This document shows, piece after piece, positions 1-8,699 of a stretch of DNA of 35,904 nucleotides. The translations under genes and the position numbers were made by a program. This stretch comes from Anaerovibrio lipolyticus DSM 3074 (GTDB taxonomy: Bacteria > Bacillota > Negativicutes > Selenomonadales > Selenomonadaceae), in the NCBI RefSeq assembly GCF_900141865.1, contig NZ_FQYW01000026.1, forward strand, positions 1 to 35,904, read 5' to 3'. Numbering within the stretch: the first letter of the stretch is position 1; each line of letters opens with the position of its first letter. Below the pieces are notes generated by a model, which saw only the letters and a list, made by a program, of their open reading frames with translations, did not search any database and was not told the DNA's origin.

Positions 1-198
1 TGGTAATTTAGTTCTGATGCCGTCTTGAAAGTTATTCTTCTTGAGAGTACGCAGCTTGCTGCGAGATAATCCAGTTAATCTGCCAAGCTCTGCAAGATTT
101 ACCTTATCCAAAGGTATATTGTGGCCTGTCTTGGCTTCCATTACTTCTAAGGCTTGTGCTATAATTGGCACTAAGCCATTACTTTTTATATCATTCAC
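1..198 (-). CDS. N-terminal part of an IS21-like transposase or accessory protein (runs off the window)
   Basis: An open frame on the minus strand starts at GTG 198-196 and stays open to the window edge, giving 66 codons. A good ribosome binding site (GAAGGAGA, about 203-210 read on the minus strand) precedes it. The overlapping ATG at 200-198 is followed at once by TGA, so GTG is the start. The peptide ends in a helix-turn-helix-like stretch (LAELGRLTGLSRSKLRTLKK), as in the DNA-binding N-terminus of IS21-type IstA proteins. It lies just inside a set of terminal repeats at 290-337, which supports a mobile-element protein. The catalytic DDE part would be outside the window, so the family assignment is tentative. 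Confidence 0.55.
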   Translation of the reverse strand, partial: MNDIKSNGLVPIIAQALEVMEAKTGHNIPLDKVNLAELGRLTGLSRSKLRTLKKNNFQDGIRTKLP

Positions 199-289
199 AT
201 TGTCTCCTTCCAGCTGGGTTGATTGGTCACTATCCAGTTTAGAGGAAACGAATGAAAAAAGGAATGGCTATTTTATGTTGACTAAAATC

Positions 290-337
290 GGCTAATTTTG
301 ACCGACCTGGAGTGGCTAATTTCGACCGACTCCAACA
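290..337 (-). mobile_element. End of an IS21-like insertion sequence with repeated terminal motif
   Basis: The 17-mer GGCTAATTTTGACCGAC (290-306) recurs with one change as GGCTAATTTCGACCGAC (314-330), 24 bp apart. The outer edge TCCAACA (331-337) reads TGTTGGA on the minus strand. Several short repeats inside an end beginning with TG are typical of IS21-family elements. The element continues to the left out of the window, so its other end and any target duplication cannot be seen. It lies about 85 bp upstream of the first glycan gene. Confidence 0.6.
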
Positions 338-421
338 AAATGCATATCCAAAGATTATATAAGGATATGTGAGATTAGTTGTTGTGATATGGGAGTTGAC
401 AGACTAAGTTGGTGACGGAAT

Positions 422-1516
422 ATGCTGTGTAGGTTAGTAAGATATAATTTTTTAGATTTTGAGGTTCATGTAGTTGAATCTGCTTGTAAGGACAGCCAAA
501 ACACTGTGTCAATTGAAGGATTTTGTCCAGATGAAAATCTTGATTCGGATCGCTATTATGCGTTTGGATTGATTTTTAAGGTAACTCAAGTACAAAGATG
601 CATATGTGCCTTTAAACTCCAAGGAGAATTAGAGCTGCTTAATACAGAGTATGCAACAGCTGATGACCTATATAAAGAAAGCCTGACTTTACTTTATGAG
701 ATTCTGGATGAAAAAATTGAGGAATTAGAGCGTATTTTGCACTGTACGATTGTCAAACCTCCATTGTCAGGGGTGATTGGCGAAAAAGGAAAGAAGAAGT
801 GTGCCTGCTGTGGTAGTGTATTTGATGAGTATGTCCCACTATCTCCTTATTATAAGGAGCAGGCTAAGAAAAATCATGTTTCGGATGATTTCCGTTCAGA
901 GATGGTAAACAAATTGCAATATTCATGCCCCGTATGTGGTGCTGCAGATAGAGAACGAGCTTACGCCATCTGTATGAAAAAGGAACTTGCGAAGGATGCT
1001 TGCTTACGTGTATTGGATATAGCACCATCCATGGCATTGGGGAATTTCATATGCCGGACATTTCCAAACGTGGAGTATAGGACGGCTGATTTATTTATGC
1101 CTGGTGTAGACTATAAGATTGATATAATGCATATGGATATTATTCCGGACGGAAGTATAGACTTTTTTATATGTTCACACGTACTGGAACATGTTAGTGA
1201 CGATATGCAGGCAATGTTTGAACTAAGAAGAATACTCTCTGCTGAAGGCAAAGGTATCCTAGTTGTTCCTATTGATCTTAATGCAGAGGGAATAGATGAG
1301 GATCCATCATGCTCTGATGAAGGCGAACGATGGCGAAGGTTTTACCAGAACGACCATATAAGGCGATATTCACGTCGAGGTTTTTTGAATCGTATCCATC
1401 GGGCTGGATTCAATGTTAAGGAGTGCGACAGAGAATATTTTGGACGGGAAGTTATGAAAAAGAATGGGCTGATAGATACATCTTGTGTGTATCTAGTTTC
1501 AAAAAATGAGGAGTAA
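422..1516 (+). CDS. SAM-dependent methyltransferase with zinc-ribbon-like cysteines
   Basis: The protein is 364 residues. Residues 1-110 are not recognised. Residues 127-172 hold a CxCC and a CPVC pair that could bind a metal. From about 195 a class I methyltransferase fold follows: motif I is VLDIAPSMA (197-205) and the motif IV-like HVLEHV is near 243-248, as in Methyltransf_11 proteins. The methyl acceptor is probably a sugar or sugar nucleotide, judged only from the glycosyltransferase neighbours. The next gene starts 2 bp after the stop, so they are co-transcribed. ATG 422 is the first start, but its ribosome site is weak (GGTGACGGA), so the true start is less certain than the frame. The gene lies just downstream of the insertion-sequence end, which may have separated it from its promoter. 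Confidence 0.8.
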   Translation: MLCRLVRYNFLDFEVHVVESACKDSQNTVSIEGFCPDENLDSDRYYAFGLIFKVTQVQRCICAFKLQGELELLNTEYATADDLYKESLTLLYEILDEKIEELERILHCTIVKPPLSGVIGEKGKKKCACCGSVFDEYVPLSPYYKEQAKKNHVSDDFRSEMVNKLQYSCPVCGAADRERAYAICMKKELAKDACLRVLDIAPSMALGNFICRTFPNVEYRTADLFMPGVDYKIDIMHMDIIPDGSIDFFICSHVLEHVSDDMQAMFELRRILSAEGKGILVVPIDLNAEGIDEDPSCSDEGERWRRFYQNDHIRRYSRRGFLNRIHRAGFNVKECDREYFGREVMKKNGLIDTSCVYLVSKNEE

Positions 1517-1518
1517 AA

Positions 1519-3072
1519 ATGGTGGATGAAAAAAGCATTGCAATAATTCTTTGGATTAATGACGAAGAAGCAGGAAGAAAGCAAGGGGAATATATGAAGG
1601 CTTTGCGAATTCCTGAAGGTTATAGTGTGGAATTATTTGAGGTCATTGATGCATCACTTCGTTTGGAAGCCTATGTTAAAGAGGCCAGTCAGACTAAAGC
1701 AAAATATAAGGTATATCTTGATGCAAAGACTGTTATGGTCAATGAAAATATTTTAGAAGATATACTTAGTGTGTTCAATAAAGATGCATCAATTGGAATG
1801 ATAGGATTAATTGGTACGGAAAAAATCCCGACAAGTGGAGTATGTGTATGGGCAAATAAAAGAATTGGCAAAGCTATAGGCTATAATGGGGAAACGTTTG
1901 AAAAGGGAAAATTTATAGACGATTATATGGAGGTTATGGCCATTGACGGTTTCTGGATGGCGACTCAGTATGATTTGCCATGGAGGACAGACTTGTTTTA
2001 TACAGATGCGTTCTGGGATGTCGCTCAGTGCATAGAATACAGAAAAGCAGGGTATAAGGTCGTTGTTCCTAAACAAACGGATTACTGGTGCATAGCTAAT
2101 TGGGCAGAGCAAAGGCAACATGATAAGGCAAGTCAGGATATATTTTTAGATACATATTCGAAAGATATTTTCCCGCTGGTTTCTGTAGTAATCCCAACGT
2201 ATAATCGTCCTGAATATTTTAGGGAAGCTCTTGAAAGTGTCCTTTCACAAACGTATAGAAACATTGAAGTCTTTATTACAGACAATAGTCATAATACTAA
2301 AACGAAAGAGTTAATAGTTCCGTATCTTAAAAAATATAGAAACATTATTTATGAGCATCATCCGGATTTTGAATCAAATGACAATTGGAATAGAGCACGA
2401 AAATATAATAATCCTGATGCAGTGTATGTGAATTGGTTGATGGACGATGACCTGTTTGTGCCTGAAAAGATTGCGAAAATGGTTGATTGTTATGAACAAA
2501 ACGAAGGTCTTGCTCTTGTTACGTCGTATCGGGAAATGATTGGAGCAAATGGTGAGAAAATTAACGATTCCCAGTGGAAACCTGTGTTTAATCAAACAAC
2601 ACGTGTTGATGGGGGGACTGTGGGCAGAGAGATACTTGTTTCAGGACAAAATTTTGTAGGTGAGCCAACAACTGTGCTCATAAAAAAGGAATATCTAAAT
2701 AATAATGATCTCGGCTTCAGTGGAGAAGAAGGGGAATATTTTTTAAGTGATTTCCCAACTTGGCTAGCCTGTCTGCAGCATGGTGATTTGTTGTATATTA
2801 GGGAGAGCTTGAGTTTGTTCCGTATACACGAAGGACAAAGTCAAAGAACTCCTAGAACAATGTTGAAAGGTGCGATTTGCTGGGGGCTTGAGATTGAATA
2901 TGCGTATAAAAACAAATTGTATCTTGCAAGCTTGGAAGATTTTGAAATGGCATTATTCACCTGGATAAACAATGTGCTATTTGTGCTAAAAAAAATAAGG
3001 GAAAACCGATATGAATCTGATTCAATAGATGTGCTTAAATCTTTGGTTAGTCGCCTGATAGTGGTGAAGTAA
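1519..3072 (+). CDS. Two-domain glycosyltransferase (Glyco_tranf_2_5-like plus GT2)
   Basis: The 517-residue protein has two glycosyltransferase-like halves. Residues 1-210 match the C-terminal domain of the gene at 4343-6046 (shared AKYKVYL, VDG/IDG, VVVP and FWCI/YWCI motifs), a Glyco_tranf_2_5-like fold. Residues 221-420 are a classic GT2 domain beginning VSVVIPTYNR, with DNS at 255-257 and the metal-binding run MDDDL at 308-312. The first half has YLDAKTVMV where its relative has YLHQDVLI, so its metal site looks altered and it may be a non-catalytic or acceptor-binding domain. The enzyme probably adds a sugar to a cytoplasmic glycan intermediate. It starts 2 bp after the preceding methyltransferase and is followed closely by the ATP-grasp gene. 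The substrate cannot be read from sequence. Confidence 0.85.
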   Translation: MVDEKSIAIILWINDEEAGRKQGEYMKALRIPEGYSVELFEVIDASLRLEAYVKEASQTKAKYKVYLDAKTVMVNENILEDILSVFNKDASIGMIGLIGTEKIPTSGVCVWANKRIGKAIGYNGETFEKGKFIDDYMEVMAIDGFWMATQYDLPWRTDLFYTDAFWDVAQCIEYRKAGYKVVVPKQTDYWCIANWAEQRQHDKASQDIFLDTYSKDIFPLVSVVIPTYNRPEYFREALESVLSQTYRNIEVFITDNSHNTKTKELIVPYLKKYRNIIYEHHPDFESNDNWNRARKYNNPDAVYVNWLMDDDLFVPEKIAKMVDCYEQNEGLALVTSYREMIGANGEKINDSQWKPVFNQTTRVDGGTVGREILVSGQNFVGEPTTVLIKKEYLNNNDLGFSGEEGEYFLSDFPTWLACLQHGDLLYIRESLSLFRIHEGQSQRTPRTMLKGAICWGLEIEYAYKNKLYLASLEDFEMALFTWINNVLFVLKKIRENRYESDSIDVLKSLVSRLIVVK

Positions 3073-3111
3073 TTGTATAAAAGTTATTTTGGCCTTGAGG
3101 AGGAAGATTTA

Positions 3112-4314
3112 TTGAAAAATAAGCTGATGATTCTAGGCGGATCAAGATATATTATTCCAGTTGTCGAGAAAGCCCATGCAATGGGGATTTATGTAATAAC
3201 TTGTGATTATCTACCTGATAATATCGGGCATAAATATTCGGATGAATATCACAATGTTAGTATTACAGATAAAGAAAATGTTTTAGAACTGGCTAAGAAA
3301 CTTCAGATTGATGGAATTGTTTCATTTGCTACTGATCCTGGTGTAGTAACCGCTGCTTATGTGGCCGAAAAAATGGGATTGCCTGGATGCCCATATAAAT
3401 CCGTAGAAATTTTGCAAAACAAAGATAAATTTCGTAAATTTCTATCAGATAATAATTTTAATGTTCCTAAAGCACAAGGATATAGCTCAAAAGAAGAGGC
3501 TCTTGAGGGTATAAAGCATTTTTTATTACCAGTTATTGTTAAGCCTGTTGATTCTGCTGGCAGTAAAGGCGTATCACGTGTGGATAAACTTGAAGAGTTG
3601 GGGGCGGCGTTAGATGATGCATTCGAACATTCATTGTCCGGACGTGTCATTGTAGAAGAATTTTTGGAAAAAGTTGGTTGCTCATCCGACACGGATTGTT
3701 TTTCTGTCAATAGTGAGTTGGTATTTGCTAGTTTTGATTGCCAATGCTTTGATGATGATTCGATTAATCCATATACGCCGTCTGGATATAGTTGGCCATC
3801 AGATATGCCTGTGTCTGCTCAGAGTGAATTACGGGGTGAACTGCAAAGATTGATTAAATTGTTGCAGTTAGGAACTTCTATATATAATGTGGAAACACGT
3901 TTTTGTACAGATGGCAAACCGTATATTATGGAGGTATCACCGCGTGGTGGCGGCAATCGCCTTTCAGAAATGCTAAAGCTGGCGTGCGGGCAGGATTTGA
4001 TTGAAGCGAATATACGTGGTGCATTGGGCATGCCTATTCAAGACTTACATGATCCAGTATATACAGGTGCATGGGCGGAGTATATCATCCATAGTAATAA
4101 ATCAGGAATATTCAAAAAGATACTTGTCGATGATTTATTTGCTCAAAAGCACGTTGTGGAATGTGATATGTGGGTTGAATCTGGTACACAGGTTTCTGAG
4201 TTTTCAGGCGCAAATGCAGCAATTGGAACATTAGTGTTGCATTTCCATGATATTGATGAGGCACGGTCGGCATTGCGTGATATAAAAAAGTTTGTAAGTG
4301 TGGTTGTAGTGTAA
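3112..4314 (+). CDS. ATP-grasp ligase
   Basis: The start chosen is TTG 3112 because GAGGAGGAAG (3097-3106) sits at ideal spacing. An in-frame TTG at 3073 has no such site and would add 13 poorly conserved residues. The 400-residue protein begins with a Rossmann-like preATP-grasp domain (KLMILGGSRYIIPVV), then KPVDSAGSKGV for the glycine-rich ATP loop and VIVEEFL for the adenine contact. It ends with the metal-binding MEVSPRGGGNRLSEM. This matches carboxylate-amine ligases of the PurK/carbamoyl-phosphate-synthase-like superfamily. Such enzymes in glycan loci may join an amino acid or other acyl group to an amino sugar; that role here is inferred. It sits in an all-plus-strand operon between two glycosyltransferase genes. 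Confidence 0.85.
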   Translation: MKNKLMILGGSRYIIPVVEKAHAMGIYVITCDYLPDNIGHKYSDEYHNVSITDKENVLELAKKLQIDGIVSFATDPGVVTAAYVAEKMGLPGCPYKSVEILQNKDKFRKFLSDNNFNVPKAQGYSSKEEALEGIKHFLLPVIVKPVDSAGSKGVSRVDKLEELGAALDDAFEHSLSGRVIVEEFLEKVGCSSDTDCFSVNSELVFASFDCQCFDDDSINPYTPSGYSWPSDMPVSAQSELRGELQRLIKLLQLGTSIYNVETRFCTDGKPYIMEVSPRGGGNRLSEMLKLACGQDLIEANIRGALGMPIQDLHDPVYTGAWAEYIIHSNKSGIFKKILVDDLFAQKHVVECDMWVESGTQVSEFSGANAAIGTLVLHFHDIDEARSALRDIKKFVSVVVV

Positions 4315-4342
4315 GAAGCGTTTTGGCTGGAAAAAGAAGAAT

Positions 4343-6046
4343 ATGGAAATTAAATTACAATCAGAGCATACGCAAGTATTATTAAGTCTGATAGAAAAAA
4401 CTGAACAAAATATAAAGGTAATGGTAATAAACAGTGTTGAGTATATTGGGGAAATTCGTCGGATTGTGCCCAATGCTGATATTACGGCAGTGATAAACGG
4501 TGAGGAGGCTGTTGACAAGAGCAGGTATGAAGGATTGGGAATACATTGGATTAACGAGAATTATTTGAGTAACAGTATTCCGGTTCAGCCGGAGAGCTTT
4601 GACGTAATTATAGGGGAAGATTTGTTTTTTAGATCCTGCAATCCCGTAAGAATGGCAAGCTTATTAAGCACTTGTTTGTCAGAAACAGGTTATGTAGTTG
4701 TTTCCTTTGCTAATTCGCTCTATTGGAAAAGTGTTGTGGAGACTATGCGGGGAAATTCTGACCGATTTATTGACAGGGTATTTACAGATGAAAGTATTTT
4801 AGATGTACTTCATAATGCAAAATTTCAAGATATCAATTTTACCCCCGTAGTTGATTGCAGTAATGAAGGCAAAGCATGCATTGAACAATTAGTTTCTGGT
4901 GGCTTTGACAATACGTCGAATATTTTGAGCGTAAAAATGTGGTGTGTAAAAGCACTTAAGTTTTATCCGGATAAAATTGAATTTAAGCGACGTTATGGTA
5001 AAAACGTGCGCTGGACTTTGGTAACCAGACTTCTTAGAGTGGAGTACGGTATTGATAGCATTGATACTACGAATGAGATATTGCATTTGGCGGATAAAGA
5101 AGCAATAGCTACATCAGATATTGTGGTTTTTATATTTAATCATGTTCATAATGTAGGTCAGTTTATGAGTAACTTTGTTCCTGGTTTTTACCGAGCAGGC
5201 CGTATAAAGCTGCTTAGAGAATTGCTTGATGTGATGGTAGACTTTTATCGTGCCAATACAGATTATGATACAATTATCGAATGGAAAAAATGTATTGATG
5301 AGCTTGATGAGTATCCGGATGAGCTTCTGCCATCCACTGATAAAAGTTCATCTATTGTAAATGACGCTTCGAATGTTTTGCCTGAAAAGAAAGTAGCATT
5401 CATTGCCTGTGTCAATGATGAGGAATGGTATCATGAGACACAGCTGTATATAAATAATTTGAATGTTCCTGATGGTATGGCGATAGAACTGGTGCCGATT
5501 CGAGGGGCCAAGTCCATTTGTCAGGGATACAATTTGGGAATGAAGCATACGGATGCTAAATATAAAGTATATTTGCATCAGGATGTACTAATTACGAATA
5601 GAGATTTTATTAGCGATATGCTTGATATTTTTGCAGATAAAACCATTGGAGCAATGGGAGTAATTGGAGCACAAAACTTACCATCCAATGGTGTGTGGTG
5701 GGATACGTCACGGCCCGTTGGGCGGGCATTACAAATCATGGATCCGGAGAGCATCCTAAAGTACCGTTATCCCGAGTTTGATGGTAATTGCATGGATGTA
5801 GAGGCAGTTGACGGAATTATGATAGCAACCCAAGTGGATATTCCTTGGCGGGAGGATTTATTTACCGGCTGGCATTTTTATGATATATCCCAGTGCAAGG
5901 AAATGCAGCGGCACGGATATCGGGTAGTGGTGCCCCAGCAAGATGATTTCTGGTGTATTCATTGTTCTGCACCGAAACTGTTGGATGATTCATATGACAA
6001 GTATCAGCAGGTGTTTATGGAAGAATATATGGAGAGAAATATATAA
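4343..6046 (+). CDS. Fusion: methyltransferase-like domain plus Glyco_tranf_2_5-like glycosyltransferase
   Basis: The protein is 567 residues. The first 150 or so resemble a degenerate class I methyltransferase fold (FDVIIGEDLFF near 86-96, then YVVVSFANS), but a clear SAM-binding glycine motif is missing, so activity is doubtful. Residues 150-345 are unassigned and mostly helical. Residues 350-567 form a glycosyltransferase domain homologous to the first half of the gene at 1519, here with an intact HQD (412-414) in YLHQDVLI, followed by VDGIMIATQVDIPWRED and FWCIHC. The stop codon overlaps the next start by one base (taATG), which implies translational coupling with the heptosyltransferase-like gene. 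Role: sugar transfer in glycan assembly; donor and acceptor are unknown. Confidence 0.75.
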   Translation: MEIKLQSEHTQVLLSLIEKTEQNIKVMVINSVEYIGEIRRIVPNADITAVINGEEAVDKSRYEGLGIHWINENYLSNSIPVQPESFDVIIGEDLFFRSCNPVRMASLLSTCLSETGYVVVSFANSLYWKSVVETMRGNSDRFIDRVFTDESILDVLHNAKFQDINFTPVVDCSNEGKACIEQLVSGGFDNTSNILSVKMWCVKALKFYPDKIEFKRRYGKNVRWTLVTRLLRVEYGIDSIDTTNEILHLADKEAIATSDIVVFIFNHVHNVGQFMSNFVPGFYRAGRIKLLRELLDVMVDFYRANTDYDTIIEWKKCIDELDEYPDELLPSTDKSSSIVNDASNVLPEKKVAFIACVNDEEWYHETQLYINNLNVPDGMAIELVPIRGAKSICQGYNLGMKHTDAKYKVYLHQDVLITNRDFISDMLDIFADKTIGAMGVIGAQNLPSNGVWWDTSRPVGRALQIMDPESILKYRYPEFDGNCMDVEAVDGIMIATQVDIPWREDLFTGWHFYDISQCKEMQRHGYRVVVPQQDDFWCIHCSAPKLLDDSYDKYQQVFMEEYMERNI

Positions 6047-7251
6047 TGCATAAGTATCCTATTTTTTATTTTTCGATACTAAAGGATGAAATACAGCCGG
6101 AGCAGATTGGCAGGCTCTTGTACTTTGAAAAAGCAGCTGGTGATGTGAAGCTGGAGACGGGTATAGATGGCTTGAAATTTGATTTCAATGCGGGGGCTCG
6201 TTTGGAAGTACCGGAAGGAAATTGGCATATCAAAATTTCTGATTTTGATACGGGCCTTGTCGGTTTTGATGGGGAAATTTCCCAGCAGGTTCTGGTGTCA
6301 CTGGAAAAATACTATGTTCATTGGTACATCGAGGCTTGGCTGGATGGCGAAAAGGTTTTCGAGCATTTGATGGACCTTCATAATAAGGATATTTACATTT
6401 TTATGGTAAATGGTGTTTTAGGGGATACTATTTCTGTTTTGCCATATATAAACGAATTGAAGCGGATTTATGATGCCAATATATTTTTATATCCACCTAA
6501 AAGCTTTGTTCCGCTGTGTCAAGAGTATATGCCGGATATAATCTTAACGGAGGAAATACCAGATGATTGTTATGTGGGCTTTTGTCTGGCAGTGTTTGAT
6601 TTGCCGCCGTATCTTATTCCGGATGATTCCCGACGGTGGCCGCCATATATGTCGGCTAAGGCTATATTGGGGCTACACCATACGGCTGAACCGATTCTTT
6701 ATTATCCTACTGCTCCAAGGCAGATACAGGAAAGATATGTTTGCATCGCTGTGCAGGCTTCGGGTATAGTGAAGCGGTGGCTTTATCCGGATGGCTGGGA
6801 TATTGTGGTGGAATATTTAAAGAGCCTTGGCTATCGGGTACTATGCATTGATGGTGCCAATAAGGTTGAAGAAAATGGTTATGAAATAACCATGCCAGCG
6901 GGAGCCGAGGACTTTACTGGTATGCATCCCCTTATGGAGCGAATAAATCTATTGGCCTATGCAGATTTTTTTATTGGACTTGGCAGTGGCCTGTCCTGGC
7001 TGGCAGATGCCTGCAATATTCCAGTTGTGCTTATAAGTGGTTTCAGTTTGCCTATTGGGGAATTTGACACACCGTATCGGGTTTATAATCAGTTGGTGTG
7101 TCATGGCTGTTATAATGACTTGAAGGTTAATTGGAAAGAGGTGTGTCCATATAACAAGGGGACAGAACGAGAATTTGAGTGCAGCAAATCGATAACCCCG
7201 CTTCAGGTGGTGCAGGCCATAGAGCGGCTTATTGATGATAAGGGATTATAG
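6046..7251 (+). CDS. GT9 heptosyltransferase of the TibC/Aah autotransporter-heptosyltransferase type
   Basis: The 401-residue length is close to that of TibC-type protein O-heptosyltransferases. The N-terminal third is a beta-rich accessory region. The GT9-like donor-binding half includes VCIAVQASGIVKRW (about 232-245) and FFIGLGSGLSWLADACNIPVV (about 308-328). Near the C-terminus C352, C355, C367 and C379 form a CxxC-x11-C-x11-C set, which resembles the metal (iron) finger described for TibC. Known members put heptose directly on serines of autotransporter strand-loop-strand repeats. No such acceptor is in the window, but a large flagellin lies 1.4 kb downstream, so a flagellin acceptor is a reasonable guess. 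Start ATG 6046 overlaps the upstream stop. Confidence 0.8.
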   Translation: MHKYPIFYFSILKDEIQPEQIGRLLYFEKAAGDVKLETGIDGLKFDFNAGARLEVPEGNWHIKISDFDTGLVGFDGEISQQVLVSLEKYYVHWYIEAWLDGEKVFEHLMDLHNKDIYIFMVNGVLGDTISVLPYINELKRIYDANIFLYPPKSFVPLCQEYMPDIILTEEIPDDCYVGFCLAVFDLPPYLIPDDSRRWPPYMSAKAILGLHHTAEPILYYPTAPRQIQERYVCIAVQASGIVKRWLYPDGWDIVVEYLKSLGYRVLCIDGANKVEENGYEITMPAGAEDFTGMHPLMERINLLAYADFFIGLGSGLSWLADACNIPVVLISGFSLPIGEFDTPYRVYNQLVCHGCYNDLKVNWKEVCPYNKGTEREFECSKSITPLQVVQAIERLIDDKGL

Positions 7252-7288
7252 GTGTGCTTTAATAATTGAGACATTTTAAGGAGCTAGT

Positions 7289-8515
7289 ATGAGTACCACA
7301 ATTCATGTATGTTATTCATTGAATGATATAAGCGGGAAATACACCAAGTTTATTGGTGCTTCCCTTTGTTCTTTGTGGGAAAATACCCCATATCATGTGA
7401 CAGCACATATTCTGCATGATGATACCTTAACCGATGAAAACAGGAATCATCTTGTAAATTTGGCGCAATATTATGGGCAGGAAATATTTTTTTACAATGT
7501 GTTGCATTATTCCGCAATGGTTGATTTTATTGCAAAAATGAATCGTATCTATATGTCACGCTATCAGGGAATGTTTTACCGTCTTGGCGCAGGAATAATT
7601 TTGCCATCACATGTAGAAAAAATCATTTATCTTGATGCGGATGTTATTGTTCACATGGATATTGCCAAGCTGTGGGATATACGCCTGGATAATGCAAGTA
7701 TTGCTGCTGTACCAGACAGTATCGTGGGTATGCTGCCCCCTGAACGGGCCCCTCTATTGGTGAAAACTGGAATAGTGGCTCAGGATAAGTATTTTAATTC
7801 TGGTGTTCTTGTAATGAACATGAATTATTTTAGGGAACATCCCCAGCTTGCCGATGAAATGGTTGATTTTTTATTGGAGCATGAGAACTGGCGGGAATAT
7901 CCCGATCAGGATTTCTTGAACTATTCTTTTCGAAATTCGTGCAAATATCTTCCGATAGAGTTTAATTATCTGGTAAGCTATGCCAGATGGCATAATTTGT
8001 TCAGAGAAAAAGCAATTTTTCATTATGCTGGAAGTGTTTTTGGTTTTGATTTGTCAGATTGCTTTAGTAATTTGTTCTGGCATTATTTATATAAGACGCC
8101 ATGGCAAAATGAGGTCGCAGTAACGCAGAGCTTGTCTGAATTAGGCAAGCTTTGTCGTGAAACTGTCGAGAAGGCCGCAGTGCTAAGATTGTTGCTGGAA
8201 AGAACGGAACGTATATTTTTTGGAAGTCCGGCCTTGTATTCTGAATTGGGACCATCTTTTAAAGGTATGTTTTATGATAGCGGAGAGGATATAAACAGCA
8301 GCCTGTCATGTGGTGACATGCTTGATGTTTTTGATACTATTCCTGTTGATGAAAGAGTAATTGTGGTGGTCAGCCGTCATTATGAAGCTCTGAAAAATTG
8401 GTTTTCCGGTATGGGGCTGAAGGAGGGCAGTGACTTTGTGAATGGCTATGTCCTGACATTGCCGGAGCAAAAGATAGCATATTTTAGTGATTCAGCAATA
8501 ATAGGGCGGTGTTGA
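7289..8515 (+). CDS. GT8-family glycosyltransferase, paralogue of 15810-17036
   Basis: The 408-residue protein has a good ribosome site (AAGGAG, 7278-7283) before ATG 7289. Residues 1-260 form a GT8 retaining glycosyltransferase domain. It contains YLDADVIVHMDIAKLWD with the metal-binding DAD, then YFNSGVLVMNM and YPDQDFLN, and FHYAG near the end of the domain. The last 80 residues (VIVVVSRHYEALKNWFSGMG, then EGSDFVNGY) resemble the second half of the Rossmann-like add-on domain seen in the genes after 26174. A close paralogue lies at 15810. It is the last gene before a strong terminator, so it closes the first glycan operon. The likely donor is a UDP-sugar, from family knowledge. Confidence 0.88.
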   Translation: MSTTIHVCYSLNDISGKYTKFIGASLCSLWENTPYHVTAHILHDDTLTDENRNHLVNLAQYYGQEIFFYNVLHYSAMVDFIAKMNRIYMSRYQGMFYRLGAGIILPSHVEKIIYLDADVIVHMDIAKLWDIRLDNASIAAVPDSIVGMLPPERAPLLVKTGIVAQDKYFNSGVLVMNMNYFREHPQLADEMVDFLLEHENWREYPDQDFLNYSFRNSCKYLPIEFNYLVSYARWHNLFREKAIFHYAGSVFGFDLSDCFSNLFWHYLYKTPWQNEVAVTQSLSELGKLCRETVEKAAVLRLLLERTERIFFGSPALYSELGPSFKGMFYDSGEDINSSLSCGDMLDVFDTIPVDERVIVVVSRHYEALKNWFSGMGLKEGSDFVNGYVLTLPEQKIAYFSDSAIIGRC

Positions 8516-8522
8516 TAGCTAT

Positions 8523-8553
8523 TGTCGGCGATGAGCATACGCCGACATTTTTT
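8523..8553 (+). terminator. Rho-independent terminator
   Basis: A perfect 8-bp stem TGTCGGCG (8523-8530) and CGCCGACA (8540-8547), with a 9-base loop, is followed directly by TTTTTT. It ends the first glycan operon and insulates the flagellin gene. Confidence 0.92.
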
Positions 8554-8577
8554 ATTGCAAAAAAACTTTTTGGACTT

Positions 8578-8603
8578 TAGAAAAGGCCATGTTTTTTCGA
8601 TTA
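8578..8603 (+). promoter_or_regulatory. Candidate sigma-28 (FliA/SigD) flagellin promoter
   Basis: TAGA (8578-8581), a 14-base spacer, then TTCGATTA (8596-8603) approximates the sigma-28 pattern TAAA-N15-GCCGATAA. It is placed after the terminator and about 97 bases before the flagellin start, as expected for a class III flagellar promoter with a long leader. The match is imperfect. Confidence 0.45.
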
Positions 8604-8646
8604 ACTAAGTGAATATTGTTATAGAGAATGCTTTAATGTGTGTTTC

Positions 8647-8693
8647 GCAAGGATGTTGAAAATGTTTAATTTAGCAAGGATGCTAGGCGGTGA
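8647..8693 (+). promoter_or_regulatory. Two CsrA-like binding sites in the flagellin leader, the second touching the ribosome site
   Basis: The 9-mer GCAAGGATG occurs at 8647-8655 and again at 8674-8682, with the GGA cores 27 bases apart. It resembles the CsrA consensus ACARGGAUGU. The second copy lies immediately before the Shine-Dalgarno sequence AGGCGGTGA (8685-8693), which is 6 bases from ATG 8700. Two CsrA sites controlling flagellin translation are known for B. subtilis hag; the parallel here is inferred. Confidence 0.5.
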
Positions 8694-8699
8694 AGCTTA

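Noticed and set aside
395-430. TTGACA near 395 with TATGCT as a promoter for the first glycan gene
   Set aside because: The spacer is 19 bases and the -10 box would lie on the start codon, so transcription would begin inside the gene.
3073-3111. Upstream TTG 3073 as the ATP-grasp start
   Set aside because: It has no ribosome site, whereas TTG 3112 has a near-perfect one, and the conserved fold begins right after it.
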